From Phlebotomus papatasi (Eukaryota; Arthropoda; Insecta; Diptera; Psychodidae), in assembly GCF_024763615.1 (NCBI RefSeq), contig NC_077222.1, positions 12,338,001-12,402,000 on the forward strand: a DNA stretch of 64,000 nucleotides. The letters run 5' to 3'. Shown piece after piece: positions 56,079 to 64,000 of the stretch (position 1 is the first letter of the stretch; each line of letters starts with the position of its first letter). Under the pieces are notes generated by a model. The model had not been told where the DNA came from and did not search any database. It worked only from the letters and a program-made list of their open reading frames with translations. The translations under genes and the position numbers were made by a program.

Positions 56079-56504
56079 GGGTAAGTGTGCCAAATTCCGG
56101 CCAGCTTGCAATTTCGGCCACCTTTTTTGTTCCTCGAATTTCCATGAACTTTTATATTTTACGTACTCTAGAGATTATACAATGCAAAAGAATAACAAAA
56201 AATGTAGCTTCGACAAACGAGATGACGTGAAAAAGACATTGGAAGAATTCCCGAAGGGCAAGGAACTATGAGAATGAAGGTGGCCGAAATAGGGCACCAA
56301 AGCTATGTTTATATTTTTATTCATTTTAAAATGTATTAATAATGATTTTAGAGTAAATAAAGACGGTAAACTCTTTACAAGATTCCCAGCAACACTGTTT
56401 CAGAAGAAAGAATAAAAAAATCAATTTGTATTTAAAATATTACATTTTAAACTTGAGACTTTGAAGCTTACATGCAACTATGCCGAAATTTGGCACACTT
56501 ACCC
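56079..56504. mobile_element. TA-flanked element GGGTAAGTGTGCCAAATT
   Basis: GGGTAAGTGTGCCAAATTCC at the left and GAAATTTGGCACACTTACCC at the right, with TA at both borders. A second inverted pair, TTTCGGCCACCTT against AAGGTGGCCGAAA, lies inside (about 56125 and 56280). No open frame. Confidence 0.8.
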
Positions 56505-56639
56505 TAATTATTTAACTTATTAGGAAGGCAGAATAACTTATTCTTTCGATAGTAAGCTCTTAAAACCTAAGTTGAACATACGATTATGTGAATCTAATCG
56601 TAGTTTCAACGTTTTTGAACAAAAATATTTTTTGGCCGC

Positions 56640-57262
56640 AAATAACTGAACCAGTATCAAACCATATAGCATTATGGCAAAGCGATCCAGTTTTGTAGAG
56701 TGCTCGAATTGTTGGATACATAACGCGGTACTACCGATTAAGCTGATCCATAAATTAAAAAAAACATTCTGAAATAAAAAATTGCTTAAGAAAAGCACAT
56801 TTTAAAATAATATAGCATAAGTAAGAACCACACAGACAAACAAAAAAAGTAAATTGTAGAAAGGTATATGATTTACAGGTATCGGTACTTCACCGATTAC
56901 CTACCCGATACAGCCAGGTTGTAAATTTCAAGATCTTTAAAAAAAATCCTAATTTATCCAAATAGGTTGAAAAATAGGTTCTTCAAAATAGTTTAAGTTT
57001 GATCATCGAAAATTCGATATCGAAATGTCTTTCGATCGAAAATAAGTGTTCAAGGACGAAATATACGCCTTGACTACCTATAAAAAATATTCTAAAATGA
57101 ACAAAATTCTAGAAGCTGTTTTCGGAATAAACCAAGTAACATGGTTTTGGAGGGTTGGAAAGGGTGAGTGGAAAAAGAAAAAAATACTGTCCTAGATAAT
57201 GTTGACTTTTGGGGAGGGGAGTCATCAAAGACTGGAAGTTGATATCCCTTAGGGTCTTGACA
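56640..57262 (+). repeat. S-long repeat
   Basis: Collinear with 62975-63540: ATGGCAAAG, CAGTTTTGTAGAGTGCTCGAA, TACCGATTAAG, GCACATTTTAAAATA, CAAGATCTT, and at the end the reverse of the C-run unit (GGGGAGGGGAGTCATCAAAG, ACTGGAAGTTGATATCCC). No coding sequence. The element class is not known. Confidence 0.55.
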
Positions 57263-59075
57263 GACCTGGAGATTAGCCGAGAGACTGCTCAGCGTAATTA
57301 TACTAGAAATAATAGTTAAACTACATATCCATCATTTTCCACTAAGTCGTCTCTCGGCATAAGTCATAAGTGTGTCTAGAACACTACCGTTTGGTCTCTA
57401 GCCATGCCATAACCTTTCGAACTAAAAGTAAATTAAAAATGAATGTTAAAATATTTATTATATTCATTAAGAAATAAAAAATGGCCAGCACAATATTAAA
57501 AATATAAAAAAAACCAGAAATTTTTTTAAAATATTTTTACTGCTCATTTTTTAAAACTATTTTACTACTAATTTTTTCTAACTTTTCATCGGCTAAATAA
57601 GAATTTTTACTGCTCATTTTTAAAATCTTATGGTTTTTTTTTAAATTGTATTTTATATTTTTGATTTTTATATGTAAAAAAATATCGTTTTGCTGACCAT
57701 TTTGAATAATACACCGGTGATTTGTTTTTCGATAAAAAGTATCAGATCTAGGTTTTGTAAAAGTTTGCTTATGAATAAATTACTTCAAAGATTTAAAGTA
57801 TTTTATTAATTATTATTTCAAAAATTAATATTATCATCACTGAGTCAGATTTATTTTAATTCAATAAATAAAAGAAGATTTTTTTGTATCTATTTTGTAT
57901 AATTTTGTATTTAAGTAGTTTTTTTTTTAATTTTGTTGCTTTTTATTTTTAAATTTAAAAGTTATAAATACGCTATATTTTTATAATATAGTGAAATATA
58001 TAATATAGTTTACTCTTATAGTATAGTGAGCATACGTTCAAACCGTTAAAATATATTAGTCAAAGACACCTTAACTAACTGTAACTATAAGGTATCTTCC
58101 TTCCTTAATGACTCACCCCTTAAAGTATCCCTAATATTTGGGCTTTCCGGGAAAGTTGGCAGAGGGAAAGCCATTGGCATGGCATGTGTTTTCAGAATTG
58201 GGTAAGAGGACATTTTTTTTGAAGCGTCTATGAAATGACATTTTCGTTGATCTCTTCAACACCCTCCCTTCTTGCAAGAAATCGCAGTTCAAAGGGGTTA
58301 ATCGTGTGTGTCGAATATTTTACTGTCACCTCGAGATATGTATTGCCGGGGAAGAACCCTCACAGTGCCCAATTTTCTCTCCATATCCTACAATATTTCA
58401 CTTAAGGACTTAGTGTGTTGGCCAATCCTTTCCGCTTTTGGAGTATTTGGCGCAGAAAAAAATTTGACAAAAGGGTTGAATTTTGAGCGGGTTTATGGCA
58501 AAAAAGAAATCTGCAGAAACGTGATCGATTCCAATCTCAATGAATAGACAAAAATTGACAGTGAATGATAGTTTTTGGCAGTGATGGGAAGGATGTCCGA
58601 AGAGCCAAAATGCGATGGGTGTTTGCCACACAAATGATGTGAAATTTTCGCAACCAAAAAAATGGCCCGGCATCGTGAGCTTTTTTTTTGCTCCTGTGTC
58701 GCCATCAACAACTTCTTGTCCCGGGAGAAAAGCTCGCGAAAGTCGAGGGTGTTTCACTCAAAAACCGATTATCATTAATCAAATATACAGCGAGACAGAG
58801 AAAAGGAGTCTAGTCACCACCCAAATCATCCGACAAAATACAATTTTCCATCGAGACAGTTTTGGATGGGGTTCAAGGGTGGTTTCAACCTCATCTTAAA
58901 TTCCATTTCATAAATTTAAAATAACGAATTTAAACCATTAGTATTTGTACTTTAGAACTTTTTTTTTAAAGAAACTCTAATTGGCAAGTTAATCATGTGG
59001 AAACCATCTAGGACAGAGAGTACAAATGAATATGATTTATTTCGTTAATTTAAATATTTTAATTTTTTAAATTAA
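57263..59075. other. AT-rich low-complexity stretch, then unique DNA
   Basis: 57430-58030 is very AT-rich with long A and T tracts and ATATAGT-type short repeats. 58130-58900 is less AT-rich, with overlapping frames on both strands and no recognisable domain. No gene is called. Confidence 0.35.
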
Positions 59076-59077
59076 TA

Positions 59078-59271
59078 GGGGAAAGTGCCCATGCTTTACA
59101 CGGTCGCAAGCTTTATAAAGACTAAATTTTTCGTATGTTTTTTAATAATTGTGACTCATCTCATCTATATTTTAAAAACTAGGGAAATAGCAGAGCCGGA
59201 TTTATTCAGAAACATAGAAAAAATTTGTCATTGTAAAGCTTGGGATCGTGTAAAGCATGGGCACTTTCCCC
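59078..59271. mobile_element. TA-flanked element GGGGAAAGTGCCCATGCTT
   Basis: GGGGAAAGTGCCCATGCTTT with ACACGGTC at the left is mirrored by GATCGTGTAAAGCATGGGCA and CTTTCCCC at the right; TA lies on both sides. The arms are nearly exact for about 27 bases. The outer tip is that of Y elements, the rest is different. The open frame spanning it is incidental. Confidence 0.85.
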
Positions 59272-59824
59272 TATATCTATTTTATATAGATACATTAGGC
59301 CATTAGGACGATCAGGACACTAATAATACGTAGATTTGAGAAACACCTAACTCAATTGTTTCTTAATAGACTTTACAAGGATCTTTAAAACTTGTTAAAG
59401 CTAGTTAAATAAATTTTGATCGATCATAAGTTACTGAATCTTTCAAACCACAAACAAACTAGAGCTACTAAAACCTACCTAAACATACCTTAAAAAAATA
59501 TCCCAAAAATAGAACTAATTTAAATAACTTTTATAAATAAACAAATTATTTAATTCAACAATTAAATACTTAATAAACTATATAAGGTTTGTCTATGGGT
59601 CGATTATATACCTTTTGGAACCGCTGCATCCAGGAAGGACACTTTTTAGGCTCGCTATGCACTCCCCATTCTCCTGTTCTATCTTAACCTCCAAGTCGGC
59701 AAAAATACTCTATATCACAGTGCTCTGTATGCGTTCTGATATACACAGTACCGTTTTATATCACGGTAGACAAGCCTCGGGTTGTGGATCTGGGCTGTGA
59801 ATGTGTATTTGTATTCGACTGAAC

Positions 59825-60100
59825 TCATCATTATCATTATAATTTTTAACCGCTTATCCCTATTGGGGTCGCAGGCCCATGACATCAATCATGACGCCTG
59901 TCGATCCTCCGCCACTTGATCCTGAATTTGATTCAGCCACCTTATGCTAGGTCTGCCTAGGACTGAAAACTCTGCATGTCGAAACTGGACAAATTCGAGA
60001 CCAATATGACAGATAAAATATCTGCAGCTATCTAGGCTCGAATCCAAGACCTTACAGTCATAGAAACATTACTCTATCCACTGATCTACTGACGCTCGTT
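59825..60100 (-). mobile_element. SINE-A, full-length with tRNA-like head
   Basis: On the minus strand the head carries an A box TAGATCAGTGGATAGAG (60072-60088) and a B box GGATTCGAGCC (60035-60045), spaced as in tRNAs. The body follows (CTAGGCAGACCTAGC, GTGGCTGAATCAAATTCAGG, AGTGGCGGAGGATCGACAGG), then GCGACCCCAATAGGGATAAGCG and an AT-rich ATGATAATG-type tail. It identifies the headless copies at 3.1, 6.4 and 55.9 kb as the same SINE. Confidence 0.75.
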
Positions 60101-60217
60101 TTGGTGGGTATGGTATTCGTAATCTATGAGAGTCAAAACATGTACATAAAAATTTTGCGCCCGATCTGTCGAGGTCGCTTTTTATTTCGAATCACAGAAG
60201 CTGATATTGTAAAGAAT

Positions 60218-60372
60218 CTCTGCTAACTGATTTGAGTTTACTTGTAGAAACCAATAGGTCCCGAACTTTTGTGGAGGCCCCAAGAATCAAGAGTGAACCC
60301 GAGTGTAGCAACCTTCCAACAATGATCAAAAGGAAAAGAAATGATACCGTTCTCAGATGGAGGAGTGATGGG
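60218..60372 (+). repeat. Dispersed repeat shared with 14.7 kb
   Basis: AACTGATTTGAG, AGGTCCCGAAC, ATGATCAAAAGGAAAAG, ACCGTTCTCAGATGGAGGAG and TGATGGGAG match 14709-14850 in order and orientation. The 68-codon frame over it has no known motif. Confidence 0.5.
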
Positions 60373-60651
60373 AGCCCATTAGTATGTTCCGATCTTGAGA
60401 GATCTGATCATGAGGATCAATTCCATATATATATCTAACAAAGGCATGAAAGGTCCGAAACAGCCCCTGAAAAAGTTTTGCTATCAGCGGTAATGGTAAG
60501 AGCGATTCCTTTACCAAGAGCAATAGAGTATTCATTGGCGTAAACTTGCGATACCTTTAAAGAGAACGCTAATACAATGAAATCGTCAATCAGAGGCAAA
60601 TGACACTCAAATCATCCAGTTTTTTTTCTCAGTGGAGATAGGAAAAATTCC

Positions 60652-60724
60652 TGCCTCCACCCAGAATCGAACTGGAGACCTCTCATTAATTAGACGAGTG
60701 CTCTACCAACTGAGCTATAGAGAC
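60652..60724 (-). tRNA. tRNA-like gene, anticodon AAT (Ile-type)
   Basis: The minus strand folds into a complete cloverleaf: acceptor GTCTCTA/TGGAGGC (7 bp with two G-U pairs), D arm GCTC-AGTTGGTA-GAGC, anticodon arm CTCGT-CTAATTA-ATGAG with anticodon AAT, variable loop AGGTC, T arm TCCAG-TTCGATT-CTGGG, discriminator A. Internal A and B boxes are good, no intron, no encoded CCA, and a T5 run follows within a few bases as a polymerase III terminator. The acceptor sequence and the G-U pairs are unlike the usual animal tRNA-Ile, which starts GGCC, so it may be a diverged gene, a pseudogene, or the head of an unrecognised SINE. Confidence 0.6.
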
Positions 60725-61030
60725 CAACATGCTCTGCTTGACTTGCTACACGACCTTTATCAATCAATGCAATTGGCTCAAAAATGGCCCCTCCTGATAC
60801 ACGCCGCGAAGTAGACTTGCAGTCTAAGGACCCAAATAGACTCAAGCTGAATCTGGAGAATAAATATTAAGAATCTCATCTAATATTCGGACTGTAAAAT
60901 GTATAGCTTTAAAATCAAACGACCTCTAATCGATTATCCTAAGCCCTGAGGGTATGGCAGTTTAGGGTAAATCTTTACTATCCTATTTTGCATGCTAAAT
61001 ATTCTTGAAGATCAGCCTGAGACCATTAAG

Positions 61031-61233
61031 CGGTATTCAGACTAGAGTTTTAGCCCAGTTCCCGAAGGTGTTAAAATCTTAAATAGCGAGCAATTGCATT
61101 GCTTTTTGAGAACCTAATAGGTAATTTATCCTTAATAATCAAATCCTGAATTAAATTTTTCAAAAAACTGTTTTTGAAAAGAAATTAGACTAGTTGAGCC
61201 ATATGGCTAAGCCTTAGGTCAGAATCCCTTATT
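61031..61233 (+). mobile_element. P-family element (copy 8)
   Basis: ATTCAGACTAGAGTTTTAGCC then CAGTTCCCGAAGG at the left and GAGCCATATGGCTAAGCCTT then AGGTCAGAATCCC at the right. Confidence 0.75.
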
Positions 61234-62970
61234 AGGTCCCTAAGGCAAGCGTTTCTAGTTCAAGAATCCTATTAAAATATTGTCAAAAATGAGTTTCGTG
61301 AGGGGTCAGAGTAGTAAAATAATCATGGTATCCTCACCAGGGTCTCCGTCTGCCATATATTAGCTTCAATGCAATAATTTTAATTAAAATGTATGCTTCG
61401 GGAGGGCAACACATATGACTTTCATTTACAGTTTGCCAAATCTTAAAATGTCCACAACTTTTCTCATCGATCTTGCTTCCAGAGTTGAGACTGCGGTGTT
61501 TTATTATTAACGGGAGCTATTAAATTTTATGCTTCGTACTTTGTCAGTTGAAATGTTTTTTGATTTTATTGAGTAAAGTTCAGAGAGACGAAAGGAAGTC
61601 ATAACAGTGACTCTTTGCACTTGGTTCATTGATTTTATGTGCACAATATCACCAAATCTCACTCGGAAAAGTCTCTCAACTCTACAGCGGTGAATCACGT
61701 GGGAAAAGGAGAAAGAAATTTAATCTAAAACGTGCCACAAACCGCTAAACAGGATAATGTGTATGAGAAAACTTTTTGCCCCTGTGGTTGTTTCTGGCAA
61801 CACTTGATGAGGATGTTCATCCGCATTAGAGCCTCCATCCTTGGATACTTTTTGCCTCCTTTCACCTTCATTTCTAACAAGGAAAAATTGCTTCAATTCA
61901 GCAGTGTTTCAAGTGTTTGTGCTCTCACTGGGATTCTCAGAGGGATTTCCCGCCATTCCCCAAAATGAGGAAGAGTGGCGAAAATTCACGTGAGTTCTCA
62001 TTTGTGAATGAGACGCGGAAAAGTTGATGAAATGGGATTATAGATGTGCTCCGAAGAATCTTCCGCCACTCTCGAAATTTACACCAAAAACCTCTCCCCT
62101 TCGCCTTTTCGGAGACCCATTCCTGTGGCGGGGATGCAAAGTATTATAGATAATACGAGGTGGCTTTTCTATTTTCCTCATTTTCCACCCACTTGAGACA
62201 TATTCTCTATTCCGAGTTTTTGGGGGGGTCGACGGAATTGTTCACCCTCATCCCGATATGAGTGAATATATTCTAATGAGATTGCGAGTTGAGAGGCATG
62301 AAACATTTCTTTCAATTTAAAACACGATGTATTCGTCAGATAATTAGAAGAGTATAGAAGAGCATGAAAAACCGTGGTTGAATTCATGTTTTTTGGTATT
62401 ATGCTAAAATCATGGGTTTATATTTAGCCCCTGAGGCATTCATTCACGAAAGGAATAATGATGATGGTGCATTTGTGTTACACCTTTTCAACTTTTATTT
62501 CCCCCAGTCCAAGAAATTGATGATTTATATGGAATTATAATGCACTTATTTATTACACATATTACTATAGATGGAATCTCCCTGAAACGATCAAGCATTT
62601 TTTGAGACATTGGCAAATGTACTACGAGAGCAGAGGAATAGGAAGAATTGCCAGAAGAGGTGAAATTTGCTAAAAACTTACTATTACATTGCATTTAGTA
62701 GTGGGTGAGGGTCATAAAAGTGCTCGGGAAAATGAAATTTCTGCACAATCTTCAGCTGAGGAAGTCAATGTTACACCATCAGCACTTTTCAAACTTAATG
62801 GAAAACTTTCATTTATCCCACTATTTGCACTTCCCAGCCCTTTTCATGTTCATTTGTCCCATTTTCTAGCGCTTCATTTTTCCCGCTATTTGGCAAAAAT
62901 GTTCTGAAAAATGGTTTAATGAGTAGCAATTGGATAATTTTAGATAAAATCGCTGGGGATTGTTGAAGAG
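61234..62970. other. Unique-looking non-coding stretch
   Basis: 61680-62380 and 62650-62910 are less AT-rich. The frames at 61732-61968 and 62689-62907 have no recognisable domain, and the first begins inside an AT-rich flank without promoter or splice cues. No gene is called. Confidence 0.3.
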
Positions 62971-62974
62971 ACTA

Positions 62975-63540
62975 TGGCAAAAGAGATGGCAAAATGGTAC
63001 AGTTTTGCAGAATGCTCAAATCCAAAAGATAGAGCAATCTCAGAATTATATTTTTGAATGTTTTTCGGGTGTATGCTGCTTAATTACCAATTAAATTAAT
63101 TCACATATCGGAAAACAATTCAGAACTAGAAAATTGGCTGAAAAACGTGCATTTTAAAATGTTCTTGTCATTTGTAATAGCCCCACGAGCAAATAGAAAA
63201 GAATATTTGATAAAAATAAATCAATTAAGATTACTGGACCAATTCATTATTGATTGGGACTGATATAATCGGATAAGAAATATCAAGATCTTCTTTCAAA
63301 AAATGCAAATTCAATCAAATCGGTTCAAAAATGAGCCCTGTAAAGTGATTGACAGATTCTTCGAAGATCTGAAGTAGATATCTCTTACCGTTTGACTTCT
63401 AACTCGGAAACAAATTCAAGGTCAAGCAAAAAATAATAATTTCCGAAAAAATGATTCAATTATTATCGAATTACTGCCGATTTAACGTTGTTTATTAGCA
63501 TTGCAAAAGCCATTAAAATTATGGGGAGGGGTTATCGAAC
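62975..63540 (+). repeat. S-long repeat ending in C-run unit
   Basis: Collinear with 56640-57262 and, at its right part, with the reverse of 1136-1740: TATCTCTTACCGTTTGACTT, CAAGGTCAAGCAAAAA, CCGATTTAACG, ATTAAAATTATGGGGAGGGG and TTATCGAAC. Two C-run units are present head to tail. Confidence 0.6.
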
Positions 63541-64000
63541 ACTCTTAGAAAATTTTAGACATCATTACTAATGAAAATTAGTTGATTGGGTGATTATTAT
63601 CAAATCTATTTAAAATGGGTCTAATAATCTTAAAACATTTTTCTTGTAATAATTTTTTTAGTAGTGAGAACATAAGGCAATATTTACGTGGATAATTTGC
63701 GGCAATTATTTCATAAAGGTTTCATACAATTATATTTGCTTGTGTTAATTAAATGAAATCGATATTATAACTAATATTGGTCACTAATTCCTTTTAGTTC
63801 TCACAACTAATGCAAATAAATGGGCCTATATTTTCATATAGTTCTGACAACTTTTCAATAGTAATGAGTAGTTTTTCACTTATGTTTTGAAGCTTTTTCG
63901 AGCTATATAGTAACCTCAACTAATATGATATAGTTATTATAGCCAATAAGATGGGTATCAACTACATTTATTTAGTTATTAGAACTAATATGTTATAGTA
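63541..64000. repeat. AT-rich stretch with TTAGTTATTAGAACTAATATG-like units
   Basis: Imperfect repeats of the type TAGTT-T-A-AACTAAT recur from about 63760 to the window end, with local dyad symmetry. The element may continue beyond the window. Confidence 0.4.

Noticed and set aside
57430..58030. Possible origin or scaffold-attachment region from extreme AT content
   Set aside because: AT content alone is not evidence; no ordered motif was found.

Overview
The window looks like non-coding DNA from an AT-rich animal genome, most probably an insect and possibly a dipteran. The taxon is inferred from the transposon types (TA-flanked Tc1/mariner-type foldbacks, TTAA-flanked piggyBac-type elements, tRNA-derived SINEs) and from base composition. 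No host gene could be identified on either strand. Nearly all open frames are short, lack recognisable domains, or are by-products of palindromic repeats. The stretch could be intergenic or sit inside a very large intron; the sequence alone does not decide this.

What fills the window is a dense, layered population of short non-autonomous transposons. Main families by terminal sequence: (P) 180-205 bp elements ending in CTTCAGACTAAAGGTTTAGCC and GGCTAAGCCTTAGGTCTGAAG, about eight copies; (Y) TA-flanked elements ending GGGGAAAGCGCGCTACCTT, four copies, plus several unrelated families that share only the outer AGGGGAAA-type tip; (Z) elements with the CAGGCTT..GGCTTCGAACA end; (F) Tc1-like ends, including a 2.46 kb element with ~490 bp inverted arms at 19.2-21.7 kb; (pB) TTAA-CCCTTTAAGGACG elements; large palindromes at 33.6, 40.6 and 52.9 kb; two tRNA-derived SINE families at 3.1, 6.4, 55.9 and 59.8 kb and at 15.7 kb; and a C-run repeat (S) at both ends and in the middle.

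Layout: 1-9 kb holds S repeats, SINE fragments, an exact 214 bp tandem duplication and P elements. 10.8-16 kb holds several TA-flanked elements, a retroelement-like block and a SINE. 18.7-21.8 kb holds nested inverted repeats. 24-33 kb holds dispersed elements and a 500-N assembly gap with duplicated edges. 33.4-34 kb and 40.2-41.7 kb are nested insertions. 36.9-37.65 kb is a decayed mariner transposase containing a perfect 51 bp hairpin. 47.2-49.9 kb holds an acidic open frame broken by a 1.2 kb element between two pB elements. 51.6-57.3 kb and 59-63.5 kb hold further elements, SINEs and one foldable tRNA-like gene at 60.65 kb.

The most unusual signals are (i) hammerhead-ribozyme-like cores in two different TA-flanked palindromic families, (ii) the long foldback at 19-21.7 kb, a candidate hairpin-RNA source, (iii) the mariner hairpin, and (iv) several unrelated transposon families sharing one terminal motif. 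All similarity statements come from reading the sequence by eye; no database search was possible.
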